A stretch of DNA of 64,000 bases from Planococcus soli (GCF_016881065.1 NZ_WXYN01000012.1:1-64000); one strand, 5' to 3'; positions 43,211-54,495 are shown, numbered from the stretch's first letter. Notes: a model not told the origin generated them from the letters alone. Program-made: numbers and translations.

Positions 43211-45637
43211 TTATTCTTTTTTGTCAAACCGGTAGGCTGCGGTGACTTTTCCGTCAGTTGCTTCATCTGCAATGAATGAACCATTTGAATAACGATCCAC
43301 ATTTTTCAATGAATTGGCCACCAAAGGCATGCGAAGCCCTTTGTCGGTTTCTAAAATAATTTCTTCTTTGCCGGTTGCGCCAATTACTGCAACAACGCGG
43401 TGAGGATTCGATTTCAACTCCCGGAGCATGATCACGCCGCGCTTGGCACGGCTGCCGCTTTCAAATTCCTGGAGTTTCATTTTTTTCGCTGCCCCGCGGT
43501 GCGTAATCAGAACAAGTTCCTGTTTAATTTCCGGATCGATCATGACAGCGGAAACTGCCTCATCGCCGTCTTTCAAGTTAACGCCTTTGACGCCTCCAGT
43601 TCGAAGACCTGTAAGCGGCACTTCATCCATTGGAAAACGGACGCCGTAGGCTTGTTTGGTGCCGATGAACAATTCGGTTTCATTCGTCACCAATGCTGCA
43701 TAGATCATTGCATCTTCAGATTTCAGATTCATGGTCTTAATGGCGCGTGAATAGCGCTGAATCTGATAATCTTTCAACGCCGAACGTTTGACCTGGCCAA
43801 GTTTCGAAACGGTCAGGATGCTGGCATCTGCATCAAAGTTTTCGAACGGGAAGACTGCAAGAACAGATTCATTGGCATCCAATTGCACGATGCTCGATAA
43901 ATGCTGGCCAAGATCTTTCCATTTGATATCAGGCAGCTCGTTAATCGGCTGGAAAACGAAATTTCCGGCGGTAGTGAAAATCAGAATGGTATGCTGCGTG
44001 TTCAAATTGCCTTCGAACAACAGGTAATCCGATTCTTTCATCGCAAAGTCCTTGCCGTTTGAAGCAGCGTGAGAACGTGTACTGGTACGCTTGACATAAC
44101 CTTCTTTTGTCACCGTCACCACGACTTCTTCACTTGGAATCATGATTTCGCGTGTGATGGTGATTTCTTCGATCTTGTCTTCTATAACCGAACGGCGAGG
44201 TTCTGCGAACTGCTTGCGGATGCTGGCCAGTTCTTTTTTGATGACATTTTTCAATTTGGTCGGGCTGGTTAAGATGCCCGTCAATTCAGCGATCAGTTTT
44301 TTCAAATCGCTTTCTTCTTTTTGCAAGTCGGTAATGTCGGTATTGGTCAATCGGTAAAGTTGCAGCGACACAATCGCTTCCGACTGGGCTTCTGAGAAAT
44401 CAAAAGACGAAATCAGGTTATTCTTCGCATCGCGTTTGTCTTTTGAAGAACGGATGGTTTTGATCACTTTGTCCAAAATCGATAAGGCTTTCATCAAACC
44501 TTCCACAATGTGCATACGGTCGCTCGCTTTTTGAAGATCAAATTCCGAACGCTTGGTGATGACTTCTTTTTGGTGCTCGATATACGCATCCAGCATCGTT
44601 TGCAACGTCATCATCGTCGGACGGCGCTTATAAATAGCGACCATATTGAAATTGTAGCTGACCTGCAGATCAGTATTTTTATAGAGATAGCTCAAAATGC
44701 CGAGAGCCTGTACGTCTTTTTTCAGTTCGATGACGATGCGCAATCCGCTTCGATCGGATTCATCCCGCACTTCAGAGATGCCTTCAAGCTTGCGGTCAAA
44801 GCGGTGGTCATCGATTTTCTTGATCATGTTGGCTTTGTTGACTTCAAAAGGGATTTCTGTGATGACGATTTGCTCTTTCCCGCCTTTTAGCGGTTCCACT
44901 TGGGCTTTTGAACGGACAATGATCTTGCCTTTGCCGGTTTCGTAAGCTTTCTGGATGCCGTCTATCCCCTGGATAATGCCGCCCGTTGGGAAATCTGGCC
45001 CTTTTATGACCGTCATCAGCTCGGCAACTGTCGCCTGTGGATTGTCCATGCGCATCAGTACTGCATCAAGCACTTCATGAAGTGCATGCGGAGGAATATC
45101 TGTAGCGTAGCCGGCAGAAATACCGGTTGACCCGTTGACGAGAAGGTTAGGGAAACGAGCCGGCAAAACGGTCGGTTCCATGTCGGAATCATCAAAGTTT
45201 GGAATAAAATCCACAGTGCGTTTGTCGATGTCGCGAAGCAATTCAGAAGAAATAGCTGACAAACGGGCTTCGGTATAACGCATTGCAGCCGGCGAATCGC
45301 CGTCCATCGAACCGTTATTGCCGTGCATTTCAACGAGCATGTGACGGATTTTCCAATCCTGGCTCAAGCGAACCATCGCTTCATAAACCGAACTGTCACC
45401 GTGCGGATGATAGTTACCGATCACATTACCGACAGTTTTGGCAGATTTACGGAACGCTTTGTCGTTGGTATTGCCTTCGTGGTACATCGCATATAAAATC
45501 CTGCGCTGAACAGGCTTTAACCCATCGCGGGCATCTGGCAGCGCCCGGTCCTGGATAATGTATTTGCTGTAACGGCCAAACCGATCGCCGATCACTTCCT
45601 CGAGCGGCAAATCCTGGTATCTTTCGGTTTGTGTCAT
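43211..45637 (-). CDS. parC: DNA topoisomerase IV subunit A
   Basis: The 808-residue protein begins with the gyrase/ParC fold ([20 protein letters not shown]) and has the catalytic tyrosine in [11 protein letters not shown]. The quinolone-determining region [17 protein letters not shown] keeps the susceptible-type Ser and Glu. The C-terminal beta-pinwheel lacks the GyrA box, as expected for ParC. With ParE it decatenates daughter chromosomes. Its ATG overlaps the parE stop by 4 nt. Confidence 0.97.
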   Translation of the reverse strand: MTQTERYQDLPLEEVIGDRFGRYSKYIIQDRALPDARDGLKPVQRRILYAMYHEGNTNDKAFRKSAKTVGNVIGNYHPHGDSSVYEAMVRLSQDWKIRHMLVEMHGNNGSMDGDSPAAMRYTEARLSAISSELLRDIDKRTVDFIPNFDDSDMEPTVLPARFPNLLVNGSTGISAGYATDIPPHALHEVLDAVLMRMDNPQATVAELMTVIKGPDFPTGGIIQGIDGIQKAYETGKGKIIVRSKAQVEPLKGGKEQIVITEIPFEVNKANMIKKIDDHRFDRKLEGISEVRDESDRSGLRIVIELKKDVQALGILSYLYKNTDLQVSYNFNMVAIYKRRPTMMTLQTMLDAYIEHQKEVITKRSEFDLQKASDRMHIVEGLMKALSILDKVIKTIRSSKDKRDAKNNLISSFDFSEAQSEAIVSLQLYRLTNTDITDLQKEESDLKKLIAELTGILTSPTKLKNVIKKELASIRKQFAEPRRSVIEDKIEEITITREIMIPSEEVVVTVTKEGYVKRTSTRSHAASNGKDFAMKESDYLLFEGNLNTQHTILIFTTAGNFVFQPINELPDIKWKDLGQHLSSIVQLDANESVLAVFPFENFDADASILTVSKLGQVKRSALKDYQIQRYSRAIKTMNLKSEDAMIYAALVTNETELFIGTKQAYGVRFPMDEVPLTGLRTGGVKGVNLKDGDEAVSAVMIDPEIKQELVLITHRGAAKKMKLQEFESGSRAKRGVIMLRELKSNPHRVVAVIGATGKEEIILETDKGLRMPLVANSLKNVDRYSNGSFIADEATDGKVTAAYRFDKKE

Positions 45638-47604
45638 ACGAGTTCCTCCTCAGCGTGAATCAAATCATTTTCAAGAATATTGCTGTCGTCTTCCATTCCG
45701 AAATCGACATTATTTTCAATCCAGCGGCGTCTCGGTTCCACTTTATCACCCATCAATGTGGTGATGCCGCGTTCTGCACGCGCACTGTCTTCAATGGTCA
45801 CGCGAATCAGCGTACGGGTTTCCGGGTTCATGGTTGTTTCCCATAACTGGTCTGCGTTCATCTCACCCAGTCCTTTGTAGCGCTGCAACATATAGCCTTT
45901 GCCGACTTTTTTGATGGATGCATCCAAATCTGCTTCGGTCCACGCATAGTCGATCACTTCTTTTTTGCCGATGCCTTTGGATACTTTGTACAGCGGCGGC
46001 AATGCGATAAACACTTTGCCGGCTTCGATCAATGGCTTCATGTAACGGAAAAAGAATGTCAGCAGCAGCACCTGGATATGCGCGCCATCAGTATCCGCAT
46101 CGGTCATGATGATGATTTTGTTGTAGGCGATGTCGTCAATTGAAAAATCGGACGACACGCCTCCGCCAATGGCATGGATAATGGTCGAAATCTCTTCGTT
46201 TTTCATAATTTCTTCAAGCTTCGCTTTTTCGGTATTGACGACTTTCCCGCGCAGCGGCAGAATTGCCTGGAAAGTCCGGTCGCGTCCTTGTTTTGCCGAA
46301 CCGCCGGCCGAGTCTCCCTCAACCAAATACAGTTCGTTTTTAGAGGCATTGCGTGATTGGGCAGGCGTCAATTTACCGGACAGCAACGCATCCGATTTTT
46401 TGCGTTTTTTTCCGTTACGCGCATCTTCTCGTGCTTTTCGGGCCGCCAATCGCGCTTGCGATGCCCGGATTGCTTTGCGCACAAGGGACGCGCTGAGGTC
46501 TGCGTTTTCTTCCAGGAAGTACATCAACTTCTGCGAAACGACCGAGTCCACGATGCTTCGCGCTTCGCTTGTTCCCAGCTTGCTTTTGGTCTGCCCTTCA
46601 AATTGCAGCAGCGCTTCCGGGATGCGGACAGACACGATCGCTGCCAAACCTTCGCGGATGTCGGAGCCTTCCAGGTTTTTGTCTTTGTCTTTCAGCAAGT
46701 TGATTTTTCGCGCATAGTCGTTGAACACCCGCGTCATAGCAGCTTTGGCGCCAGTTTCATGCGTTCCGCCGTCACGTGTCCGGACGTTATTGACAAATGA
46801 CAGGATTGTCTCAGAATAGCCGTCGTTAAACTGGAACGAAAATTCAATTTCCATTTCGTCTTGTTGCCCTTCGATATAAGCCACAGGATGCAGCACGTCT
46901 TTTTCTTCATTGAGGTAAGCAACAAAGGCTTCAATTCCCGTTTCGTAATGAAAAACATCCTTGGCTTCTGTACGTTGGTCAAACAGCTCAATTTTCAGTC
47001 CTTTTAACAGGAAAGCTGATTCGCGCAGACGCTCTGAAAGAGTTTCGTAATTGTATTTGGAAACGGAAAAAATGGTTTCGTCCGGCAAAAAGTGAAGCAA
47101 TGTGCCAGTTTCTTTTGTTGAGCCGATTTCTTCCAATGTTGTGACCGGCTTACCGCCGTTTTCAAAGCGCTGGCGGTATTTCTTGCCATCGCGATAAATA
47201 GTCACTTCCAGGAATTTGGACAGCGCATTAACAACAGACGCACCGACTCCGTGGAGGCCGCCGCTCGTCTTGTAGCCACCCTGGCCAAATTTTCCGCCGG
47301 CATGCAAAACCGTCAAAATTACTTCCGGTGTGGGTTTGCCGCTGCGGTGCATTCCTGTTGGCATGCCGCGTCCGTAATCCCGGACACTGATGCTGTTGTC
47401 CTCATGGATGGTAACGGTGATTTTATCCCCGTGTCCTGCAAGCGCTTCATCGACCGAGTTGTCGACAATTTCATAGACTAAATGGTGAAGTCCGCGTGTA
47501 TCCGTCGAGCCGATATACATTCCTGGCCGCTTTCTGACAGCATCTAAGCCCTCGAGTACCTGGATCGCTTCTTCGTTGTATGCTGTGTTTTGAATTTTAG
47601 CCAT
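45634..47604 (-). CDS. parE: DNA topoisomerase IV subunit B
   Basis: The 656-residue GHKL ATPase has [16 protein letters not shown], the ATP-binding DNSVDEA and [14 protein letters not shown], and the TOPRIM motifs [12 protein letters not shown] and [11 protein letters not shown]. Downstream [18 protein letters not shown] is conserved. It forms topoisomerase IV with ParC, encoded next in the same operon. The chromosomal context next to the CoA-binding protein and plsY genes matches B. subtilis. Confidence 0.97.
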   Translation of the reverse strand: MAKIQNTAYNEEAIQVLEGLDAVRKRPGMYIGSTDTRGLHHLVYEIVDNSVDEALAGHGDKITVTIHEDNSISVRDYGRGMPTGMHRSGKPTPEVILTVLHAGGKFGQGGYKTSGGLHGVGASVVNALSKFLEVTIYRDGKKYRQRFENGGKPVTTLEEIGSTKETGTLLHFLPDETIFSVSKYNYETLSERLRESAFLLKGLKIELFDQRTEAKDVFHYETGIEAFVAYLNEEKDVLHPVAYIEGQQDEMEIEFSFQFNDGYSETILSFVNNVRTRDGGTHETGAKAAMTRVFNDYARKINLLKDKDKNLEGSDIREGLAAIVSVRIPEALLQFEGQTKSKLGTSEARSIVDSVVSQKLMYFLEENADLSASLVRKAIRASQARLAARKAREDARNGKKRKKSDALLSGKLTPAQSRNASKNELYLVEGDSAGGSAKQGRDRTFQAILPLRGKVVNTEKAKLEEIMKNEEISTIIHAIGGGVSSDFSIDDIAYNKIIIMTDADTDGAHIQVLLLTFFFRYMKPLIEAGKVFIALPPLYKVSKGIGKKEVIDYAWTEADLDASIKKVGKGYMLQRYKGLGEMNADQLWETTMNPETRTLIRVTIEDSARAERGITTLMGDKVEPRRRWIENNVDFGMEDDSNILENDLIHAEEELV

Positions 47605-47690
47605 CTAATTCCCTCCAACGAACATTAGTTCGCATATTGATCTCTCTTTATCGTATTCTATTTCCTTGCCTTCTGTCAAACTTCATAGAA

Positions 47691-47711
47691 AAAGAGCGCT
47701 GGGCGCCCTTT
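47691..47711 (-). terminator. Terminator of the CoA-binding protein gene
   Basis: On the minus strand AAAGGGCGCC and GCGCTCTTT form a short GC-rich hairpin followed by TTTTTC. Confidence 0.7.
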
Positions 47712-47723
47712 AGCAGTAATGCC

Positions 47724-48140
47724 TTATTTCAGGATGGCGTGTTCCACTTTGATGCAACGGTCCATTATGACTGTATACCCTGCATCAGCCAACCGATTAA
47801 ATACGTTCTCATCAACTACATTTAATTGTGTCCAAAATACTGGACAATCGATTTTCACGAACTCATCAGCGATATCCTCTAAAAACTCACTTCGCCGGAA
47901 AACGTTCACAATGTCCACTTTTTCTGGTATGTCACTCAAAGAAGCATAACTTTTTTCACCCAGCACGGCATCCGTCTGCGGATTGACCGGGATGATTCGG
48001 TATCCGGCACGTTGCATAGCTTCAGATACCATATAGGAAGTACGGCTCGGGTTTGGGCTAAGGCCAACTACAGCTATGGTTTTCGCGTGATCAAGTACGT
48101 TTTTAATCTTTTCGCGGCTTGGATTGTTCAAGAAGATCAC
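47724..48140 (-). CDS. yneT: CoA-binding protein (YneT/YccU family)
   Basis: The 138-residue protein is a single CoA-binding Rossmann domain: KTIAVVGLSPNPSRTSYMVS, then YRIIPVNPQTDAVLGEKSYA and VDIVNVFRRSEF. Such stand-alone domains resemble the N-terminal part of succinyl-CoA synthetase; the physiological role is unknown. It sits between parE and plsY on the same strand as parE, as in B. subtilis. Confidence 0.92.
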   Translation of the reverse strand: MIFLNNPSREKIKNVLDHAKTIAVVGLSPNPSRTSYMVSEAMQRAGYRIIPVNPQTDAVLGEKSYASLSDIPEKVDIVNVFRRSEFLEDIADEFVKIDCPVFWTQLNVVDENVFNRLADAGYTVIMDRCIKVEHAILK

Positions 48141-48267
48141 CTGTCCTTTTTATTCTATCATACACGATTCTGTCCTGCCTGTTGAATAATGTGGCGCCTA
48201 TTGTCCAAAGAACTTCAGTCATGGTAAACTGAAACTACAAAATAAGGTTGTTTTAAAGGAGTCCATA

Positions 48268-48858
48268 ATGACTATACTGCTTCCCATTCTACTCGCTTAC
48301 CTGCTTGGCTCGATTCCGTCTGCCTTATGGGTCGGTAAACTATTTTACAACACGGATATCCGTACAAAAGGAAGCGGAAACCTCGGCGCTACCAATACAT
48401 TCCGGACGCTCGGCAAAAAAGCTGGCATTGCGGTTACTTTGTTAGATATTTTGAAAGGAACAGCTGCAACGCTGATTCCCTTTTACATTGCGACCGATAT
48501 CCACCCGCTGGTGTTTGGCGTGATCGCGGTTATCGGGCATATTTATCCGGTGTTCGCCAAATTTAAAGGCGGAAAAGCCGTCGCGACTTCGGGCGGCATC
48601 CTGCTCGGCTATCAATGGCCCCTGTTCGTCATGGCTGTTGTGGTGCTCTTGATTGCATTGAAGATCACTAAAATGGTATCGTTGTCATCAATCATCTTGT
48701 CGGTTGTGGCAATCATTTACACCACTATTTACGCAATTTTCACCGGAGACTACCTGTTCATGATTGTCATTTATATTTTGGCGTTGTTCATCATTTTCCG
48801 CCATCGTGCCAACATTGCACGGATCCGAGCAGGTACAGAGCCTAAAATCAACTGGTAA
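48268..48858 (+). CDS. plsY: Glycerol-3-phosphate acyltransferase PlsY
   Basis: The 196-residue membrane protein has the PlsY motifs GSIPSALWVGKLF, the acyl-acceptor loop GSGNLGATNTFRTLGKKAG, and FKGGKAVATSGGIL. It transfers acyl groups from acyl phosphate to glycerol 3-phosphate at the membrane, the first step of phospholipid synthesis. It has five hydrophobic segments. GGAG precedes the ATG. The hesB-like gene follows 22 nt later. Confidence 0.96.
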   Translation: MTILLPILLAYLLGSIPSALWVGKLFYNTDIRTKGSGNLGATNTFRTLGKKAGIAVTLLDILKGTAATLIPFYIATDIHPLVFGVIAVIGHIYPVFAKFKGGKAVATSGGILLGYQWPLFVMAVVVLLIALKITKMVSLSSIILSVVAIIYTTIYAIFTGDYLFMIVIYILALFIIFRHRANIARIRAGTEPKINW

Positions 48859-48880
48859 TGCCAGTGGAAGGACGTGTGAT

Positions 48881-49171
48881 ATGCAGATCAACATCAGTGA
48901 CGACGCACTCAATTGGTTTAAGAAAGAAATGGAAGTGGCACCAGGTGAAGCTGTTCGCTTTTTTGTCCGCTACGGCGGTTCCAGCAAGCTGCAGCCTGGA
49001 TTTTCACTTGGTGTGACCAAGGATCAGCCTCACGAAATGGCTGTCCAGTTGGAACAGGACCAAGTCACCTACTTTATTGAACAAAGCGATGTCTGGTATT
49101 TTGATGGGCATAATCTTCAGGTCAGCGTCAACGATGACTTGCATGAACTTGATTATTCATACGAAAAATAA
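48881..49171 (+). CDS. yneR: HesB-like protein YneR
   Basis: The 96-residue protein starts MQINISDDALNWFKKEMEVA and has the HesB/IscA-like beta fold (VRFFVRYGGSSKLQPGFSLG). It lacks the three cysteines needed for Fe-S cluster binding in IscA, as other YneR proteins do. Its role is unknown. The ATG at 48881 with GGAAGGA is clear; the longer frame only overlaps plsY. It keeps the B. subtilis order plsY-yneR-yneQ-yneP. Confidence 0.9.
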   Translation: MQINISDDALNWFKKEMEVAPGEAVRFFVRYGGSSKLQPGFSLGVTKDQPHEMAVQLEQDQVTYFIEQSDVWYFDGHNLQVSVNDDLHELDYSYEK

Positions 49172-49201
49172 AAAAGCATGAGCTATTCATGCTTTTTTAT
49201 T
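49171..49201. terminator. Convergent bidirectional terminator
   Basis: AAAAAAGCATGA and TCATGCTTTTTT form the stem between yneR (+) and yneQ (-). The yneQ stop codon lies inside it. Confidence 0.88.
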
Positions 49202-49495
49202 TTGCAATTTATTCAGTTGCTCCAATTGCCCTTCACGCTGGAGAATTGACCGTTGGCGATCGCCAAACAAATCATAATGCGGATAATTGCCCCGCAAATC
49301 CATCCATTCGCGCTGCAATCCGTACTGCCTGCCCCAGGATTCAAGCTTGTCCAAGTCGCAGCAGCCCACTTTTGTGACAGTGCTGCAGCCCGGGAAGCGG
49401 TCATCCACCCAGTAATGGGTTAAAAACGAAATCTGTCCTTCAGCGACCTCTTGTTTCCAGCGCTCCAGTTCATTTCGCTTAATTCCGAACGCCAT
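49187..49495 (-). CDS. yneQ: YneQ-like protein
   Basis: The 102-residue protein reads MAFGIKRNELERWKQEVAEG and later YGLQREWMDLRGNYPHYDLF, with two cysteines in VGCCDLDKLESWG and one in FPGCSTVTK. It matches YneQ by motif and by position between yneR and yneP. Function is unknown. The ATG at 49495 lies 17 nt inside the end of the thioesterase gene, so the two are translationally coupled. Confidence 0.85.
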   Translation of the reverse strand: MAFGIKRNELERWKQEVAEGQISFLTHYWVDDRFPGCSTVTKVGCCDLDKLESWGRQYGLQREWMDLRGNYPHYDLFGDRQRSILQREGQLEQLNKLQNKKA

Positions 49496-49919
49496 CAGGG
49501 ACCTGCTTTTTGATTTCTTCGTATTTTTCATGCCATTCCGGATAGATTTTCTTGATGGAGACCGGACGGAACGTATCTTTTTTCACAACAACATGTTCAG
49601 AAATCGCGGTTGCGGCAATGGTGCCGTCTTCATGGACGATTTCGTAGCCATATTTGGTCCGAAGGCGCCCATGCTCTTCCACCCATGTCCGGACAAAAGC
49701 TTTTTGCCCGTACCGGAGAACTGCTTTATATTGAATGGAAATATCGGTTACAGGAGACAAATAACCATCCTTTTCCATGCCTGCATAGGTAAAGCCCAAG
49801 TCTTCAATCAACTTGGTGCGTCCAATTTCCAGCCAAATGATGTAGTTGGCATGATAAACGACACCCATCTGATCAGTTTCCGCGTAACGGATTTCAATTT
49901 CTTTTTCACTTATGTACAT
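49479..49919 (-). CDS. yneP: Acyl-CoA thioesterase (4HBT hotdog family)
   Basis: The 146-residue hotdog protein starts MYISEKEIEIRYAETDQMGV, and the catalytic Asp-His pair sits in DQMGVVYHANYIIWLEIGRT, the YbgC/FcbC pattern. It hydrolyses acyl-CoA thioesters. GAGGTG nine bases upstream favours the ATG at 49919 over the one two codons earlier. It overlaps yneQ and follows the acnA terminator. Confidence 0.92.
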   Translation of the reverse strand: MYISEKEIEIRYAETDQMGVVYHANYIIWLEIGRTKLIEDLGFTYAGMEKDGYLSPVTDISIQYKAVLRYGQKAFVRTWVEEHGRLRTKYGYEIVHEDGTIAATAISEHVVVKKDTFRPVSIKKIYPEWHEKYEEIKKQVPDGVRN

Positions 49920-49971
49920 GTCCATTTCACCTCTTTACCAGTATACAAGAAATTCCTCCTTTATATAACAG

Positions 49972-50005
49972 AAAAGGCTGCCGGGAAATTTCCCGGCAGC
50001 CTTTT
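49972..50005 (-). terminator. Terminator of acnA
   Basis: AAAAGGCTGCCGGGAAA is perfectly self-complementary with its right half. It is a 34-bp palindromic hairpin with U tracts on both strands, between the aconitase and thioesterase genes. Confidence 0.9.
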
Positions 50006-50016
50006 TCTTATCGTTC

Positions 50017-52731
50017 TTATACTTCTAGCAACTTGTTGCGGAGCACCATTTGCAGGATGCCTCCATGGCGGAAATAATCCACTTCCACTTCGGAATCGAA
50101 ACGTGCCAATACTTTGAACTCAGTTACTTTACCGTCTTCAGCAGTAGCTGTAACTGTCAGGACGTCGCGTGGCTTCACGTCATCAGACAAGTTGACGCTG
50201 ATGGTTTCGTGTCCAGTCAATCCAAGTGAATCTGCGCTTTCGCCGTTAACAAACTGCAATGGCAGAACGCCCATCATTACAAGGTTTGAACGGTGAATAC
50301 GCTCATAGCTTTCAGCGATGACTGTTTTGATGCCAAGAAGGAATGTCCCTTTAGCTGCCCAGTCACGTGAAGAGCCCATGCCGTAATCTTTACCAGTCAA
50401 GACCACAAGTCCTGTGCCCTGTTCCTGATACTTCATGGCTGCGTCGTAAATTGCCATTGTTTCGCCCGTTGGCCAGTAAGTTGTGTAACCGCCAGTTGTT
50501 CCTGGAGCTACTTGGTTACGGATACGAATGTTGGCGAATGTTCCGCGCATCATGACTTCGTGGTTACCACGGCGAGATCCGTAAGAGTTAAAGTTACGTG
50601 GCTCGACGCCGTTTGCACGAAGGTATAGGCCTGCTGGCGTATCTTTGCCGATGGCACCAGCTGGTGAAATGTGGTCAGTCGTGATAGAATCTGCGAATTT
50701 CGCAACTACACGAAGGCCAGATAATGGTTGGATCGGAGCCGGTTCTTTTGAAAGACCTTCAAAGAACGGCGGGTTTTGAATATAAGTCGATGACGCATCA
50801 AACTCATACAATGAATCGTCGTTTGTTTCAATTGCATTCCAAGCTTCGTTCTCATTGAATACATGCTCGTACTCTTTACGGAACAATTCTGGAGTAACCG
50901 TGTCTTTAACCACTTTTTTGATTTCTTCAGTTGATGGCCAGATGTCTTTAAAGAATACATCTTTGCCTTCTTTGTCTGTGCCGATCGGTTCAACTGCAAA
51001 GTCGATATCCACTGTTCCAGCAAGTGCATAAGCAACAACCAGCATTGGAGATGCCAAATAGTTTGCTTTTACAAGCGGATGGATGCGCCCTTCGAAGTTA
51101 CGGTTACCTGACAATACAGATGAAACCAGCAAATCGTTGTCCAAAATCGCTTCTTCAATTTCAGGAAGCAATGGACCTGAGTTACCGATACATGTAGTAC
51201 AGCCGTAGCCGACCAAGTTAAAGCCGATTTGGTTCATGTAGTCCAACAAGCCGGAATCGTTCAAATAGCCTGTAACAACTTTTGAACCTGGAGCCAATGA
51301 AGTTTTCACGTAAGCAGGTGGAGTCAATCCTTTTTCAACTGCTTTTTTCGCTACTAGTCCAGCACCAAGCATTACGTATGGGTTAGAAGTGTTTGTACAA
51401 GATGTAATGGCTGCAATCGCAAGTGCGCCAGTCTTCATTTCAGCAGTTTTGCCGTTTTTGAAGTTGACTGTTGCTGTTTTCGCGATTTCAGCTGCATCAA
51501 GTGCAAAACCGTGTGGTCCTTCTTCGCCTGTAACTGCTTTGTTGAACTCAGGTTTCATTTGAGACAAAGGAATCAAATCTTGTGGACGTTTCGGTCCAGC
51601 AAGGTTTGGCTCAATCTCAGAAAGATCGATTTCCACAAGGTCCGTGTAGATCGGATCTTCGTTTTCAACTTTGAAGAACATGTCGTTCTCCTGCAAATAC
51701 TTTTTCGTTACAGCGATTTGATCTGCATCACGTGCAGTCAAACGCATATAGTCAAGCGCTTCTTCGTCAACTGGGAAGAATCCGCAAGTTGCGCCGTATT
51801 CTGGAGCCATGTTGGCAATTGTTGCACGGTCAGCAAGCGGCAATGTTGTAACGCCAGGTCCGAAGAACTCAACAAATTTGCCAACTACGCCTTTTTTACG
51901 CAAAGTTTGAGTGACTTTCAACGCCAAATCAGTCGCAGTAGCGCCGTTTGGAAGTTCGCCAGTCATTTTAACGCCGATAACTTCCGGAATTGGGAAGTAA
52001 GAAGGCTGTCCAAGCATGCCGGCTTCAGCTTCAATACCGCCAACGCCCCATCCAAGAACACCGATTCCGTTGATCATTGTCGTATGGGAATCTGTTCCGA
52101 CCAATGTATCAGGGAAAGTTTCGAATGTGCCATCAGCATTTTCAACTGCATGGACAACGTTTGCCAAATACTCAAGGTTAACTTGGTGAACGATACCTGT
52201 TGCTGGTGGAACTGCACGGTAGTTGTCATAAGCTTTTTGAGCCCAGCTAAGGAACTGGTAACGCTCCGCATTGCGGTCAAACTCAAGCTCCATATTGATG
52301 CGAAGTGCATCTTCCGTGCCGTAGTTATCAACCTGTACCGAGTGGTCAATGACAAGGTCCACTGGAATTTCAGGGTTGATCTTGTTCGGGTCTCCACCCA
52401 TTTTAGCCATTGCTGAACGAAGTGCAGCCAAATCAACGACTACTGGTACGCCGGTGAAATCCTGAAGGATAACACGTGAAGGCTTGAATGGAACTTCTGC
52501 TTCTTTGTTGGCATCTTTGCCCCATTTTGCTAATTCTTCAACGTGCTCGTCTTTGATGACATATCCGTCATGCTGACGCAATACAGATTCCAATAGAACT
52601 TTTACTGAATAAGGAAGGCGTGATACTTTAGCGATCCCTGCTTCTTCTAATGCAGCTAAACGATAGTAGTTGTACGTTTTGCCATTTAGCTCAAAAGAAG
52701 TGCGGCTGTTGTGCAAACTGCTCTTTGCCAT
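50017..52731 (-). CDS. acnA: Aconitate hydratase
   Basis: The 904-residue protein is a full-length AcnA/IRP-type aconitase. The [4Fe-4S] cysteines are in [13 protein letters not shown] and [33 protein letters not shown] and the swivel-domain [15 protein letters not shown] and [12 protein letters not shown] complete the pattern. It interconverts citrate and isocitrate in the TCA cycle and may bind RNA when iron-poor. GGAGG precedes the ATG. Codon bias is strong, as expected for a highly expressed gene. Confidence 0.97.
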   Translation of the reverse strand: MAKSSLHNSRTSFELNGKTYNYYRLAALEEAGIAKVSRLPYSVKVLLESVLRQHDGYVIKDEHVEELAKWGKDANKEAEVPFKPSRVILQDFTGVPVVVDLAALRSAMAKMGGDPNKINPEIPVDLVIDHSVQVDNYGTEDALRINMELEFDRNAERYQFLSWAQKAYDNYRAVPPATGIVHQVNLEYLANVVHAVENADGTFETFPDTLVGTDSHTTMINGIGVLGWGVGGIEAEAGMLGQPSYFPIPEVIGVKMTGELPNGATATDLALKVTQTLRKKGVVGKFVEFFGPGVTTLPLADRATIANMAPEYGATCGFFPVDEEALDYMRLTARDADQIAVTKKYLQENDMFFKVENEDPIYTDLVEIDLSEIEPNLAGPKRPQDLIPLSQMKPEFNKAVTGEEGPHGFALDAAEIAKTATVNFKNGKTAEMKTGALAIAAITSCTNTSNPYVMLGAGLVAKKAVEKGLTPPAYVKTSLAPGSKVVTGYLNDSGLLDYMNQIGFNLVGYGCTTCIGNSGPLLPEIEEAILDNDLLVSSVLSGNRNFEGRIHPLVKANYLASPMLVVAYALAGTVDIDFAVEPIGTDKEGKDVFFKDIWPSTEEIKKVVKDTVTPELFRKEYEHVFNENEAWNAIETNDDSLYEFDASSTYIQNPPFFEGLSKEPAPIQPLSGLRVVAKFADSITTDHISPAGAIGKDTPAGLYLRANGVEPRNFNSYGSRRGNHEVMMRGTFANIRIRNQVAPGTTGGYTTYWPTGETMAIYDAAMKYQEQGTGLVVLTGKDYGMGSSRDWAAKGTFLLGIKTVIAESYERIHRSNLVMMGVLPLQFVNGESADSLGLTGHETISVNLSDDVKPRDVLTVTATAEDGKVTEFKVLARFDSEVEVDYFRHGGILQMVLRNKLLEV

Positions 52732-52872
52732 GTGAGTGTTCCTCCTTTGAATCTTCTGAAAAGGCTCGTGACAGCGCTTTTCTCCTCTTTCATCATACCG
52801 AAAGCAGGAGCATAAGTAAATTACATTAAAATTATATAATGTGATAAGTTTTACGAATGACTATAATAGAAA

Positions 52873-53364
52873 TCAATCGAGTTTGCTTAAGGTTTTTTCC
52901 AATTGCTTGAAATGCCTTTTCTCATGAAGGCCGACAAACGGGAACCATTGGACGAGCGGAACTTTACCGAATACCGGATGGGGCATCGATTTTTGTTTGA
53001 GCTGTTCAGGCGTTGCCTTGCCATATGCTTCGTACAGCAGATTGTGTGAAGCATTCAAGCGTTTTTTCATTTCTTCGAGCGTGACAAATTCGTCTGTCGG
53101 AATCACGTGCTTTGGCGCATCCACTTTGAATGACCGGCTGACAGTCAGCGCAATCGGCTTTTTCAGCGCTTTTTCGCTCTTTTCTTTCTCTAGCTCACGA
53201 GAGACGCCTTTCGCAATTGTTTTCTCCATTAATTGCAGATGGTCCAAAATCTGAATGGCCGACCATTCTTCTTCAGATGGCTTTTGGTTTAATTTTTCAT
53301 CAGTCATCCCCTCCACTGCTTGAAGAATCTGGTTTCTGATTTTTGCATTGTCTTCTTTAAACAT
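52873..53364 (-). CDS. DinB-family protein
   Basis: The 163-residue protein is a DinB/YfiT-like four-helix bundle. The three metal-binding histidines are likely those in IQILDHLQLMEK and LHEKRHFKQLEK. HPVFGKVPLVQWFPFVGLHE is the typical C-terminal motif. Such proteins are often thiol-dependent transferases or stress-induced hydrolases. The frame is open to 53487, but AAGGTGG before the ATG at 53364 fixes the start. Confidence 0.88.
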   Translation of the reverse strand: MFKEDNAKIRNQILQAVEGMTDEKLNQKPSEEEWSAIQILDHLQLMEKTIAKGVSRELEKEKSEKALKKPIALTVSRSFKVDAPKHVIPTDEFVTLEEMKKRLNASHNLLYEAYGKATPEQLKQKSMPHPVFGKVPLVQWFPFVGLHEKRHFKQLEKTLSKLD

Positions 53365-53587
53365 AATGGGTTCCACCTTCATTTCATCTGTTTGCCTATC
53401 CTTATTAACATACCCTAATCTGCATGAATTATATACATTGGGCCGGATCTGTTTTTCTTCGGCGGTTCCACAGCAGTATAAATCCAAAGTGGCTGGCTGA
53501 ACCCGCTCTCCATAAGGGAAAACACGTTCTATTTTCTTGAATGAATGGTATAATGGTAGGAAATCCCTTAAGAAGAGGTGACGTATA

Positions 53588-54448
53588 ATGCCTTATGGTT
53601 ATGAGAAATTTCGGCTCGACAATGGCATTAGCCCTAACACCGTTGTCCATGAAGTCCAATTGATCCGCTCGCTCTTCGCTTTTCTTAGACATACGTATAA
53701 AAAACCGGTGGAGCCGCATGATATCCGGCCTTCCGACATCCAGCAGTTTCTGATGGACCAGCACGCATCCGGCATTAAAGACAGCACCCTCAACCGAAAA
53801 CTGATTTACATCAGAAGATGGTTTGACTATATGTGGCAGATTGGGCGCATTCCAAACGATTTCATGCCCAAGTTTAAATTCAGTGAAAAACTGGACTTGA
53901 CGCCATCCGATATTTACTTGGATTATGAAGACTTGCTGGCAAAGAAAGACGCTGTGCTTGAAGCCGACCAATTATCTTTGAATGCTAAAATTCTCTACAT
54001 TCTATACCTGCGCGGACTTCGCTTGCGTGATATGGCGACGATTGACATAGACAATTTTGATGACCGCGGAGGTAAATTGAAGTTGGCTGTTGAAAAGAAG
54101 GATGGCTACCAGTGCATCCTCGAATTTACGGACAAGGAGATTCCTGTCATGCTGGATGGCATTGAGCGGGCAGTATTCCGAGGCACGCCTTATTTACTGT
54201 CATCTAAAGTGAAAAATGAGTACACCATGTTTCAAATGGGCTCACTCTCCGACTATACGGAGGCGCTTTCCTCTTTTGTCGGCATGCCGATGCGCTCGGG
54301 TGATATTCGTTTTGCCTATGTATATTATCTTTACTCAGTTGAACATAAAAACCTGGAGGAGATCCAGGAAATATTGGGTGTTTCGCTCGACTCTGCATCG
54401 CGGATCCTCAAAGATTCCCTGGTCCGCCTAAAACGGGGCACACATTAA
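53588..54448 (+). CDS. Tyrosine-recombinase-fold protein lacking key catalytic residues
   Basis: The 286-residue protein has the two-domain layout of XerC/D recombinases: a SAM-like N-terminal DNA-binding domain (SPNTVVHEVQLIRSLFAFLR, KDSTLNRKLIYIRRWFDYMW) and a C-terminal catalytic-like domain. Arg I survives (YLRGLRLRDMATID) and an Arg II-like residue is present (RSGDIRFAYVYYLY). The H of H-x-x-R and the nucleophilic Tyr after LGVSLDSASRILKDS appear lost. It is probably not a strand-exchange enzyme and may be a DNA-binding derivative. AGAGGTGA precedes the ATG. Confidence 0.8.
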   Translation: MPYGYEKFRLDNGISPNTVVHEVQLIRSLFAFLRHTYKKPVEPHDIRPSDIQQFLMDQHASGIKDSTLNRKLIYIRRWFDYMWQIGRIPNDFMPKFKFSEKLDLTPSDIYLDYEDLLAKKDAVLEADQLSLNAKILYILYLRGLRLRDMATIDIDNFDDRGGKLKLAVEKKDGYQCILEFTDKEIPVMLDGIERAVFRGTPYLLSSKVKNEYTMFQMGSLSDYTEALSSFVGMPMRSGDIRFAYVYYLYSVEHKNLEEIQEILGVSLDSASRILKDSLVRLKRGTH

Positions 54449-54489
54449 AACAGCCCATCCCATGAAGTTGGGATAGGCTGTTTTTTTGT
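54449..54489 (+). terminator. Terminator of the recombinase-fold gene
   Basis: AACAGCC-ATCCC pairs with GGGAT-GGCTGTT, followed by T7. Confidence 0.88.
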
Positions 54490-54495
54490 TTCCGG

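Noticed and set aside
43211-45637. Quinolone-resistance substitution in parC
   Set aside because: The [12 protein letters not shown] region keeps the susceptible-type Ser and Glu.
46130-46717. 195-codon plus-strand open frame
   Set aside because: It is antisense to parE in a GC-rich third-position region; no start signal and no recognisable protein motif.
51511-52416. 301-codon plus-strand open frame
   Set aside because: It is entirely antisense to acnA, has no ribosome site, is rich in Cys/Phe/Val in a way typical of antisense frames, and acnA is unmistakable.
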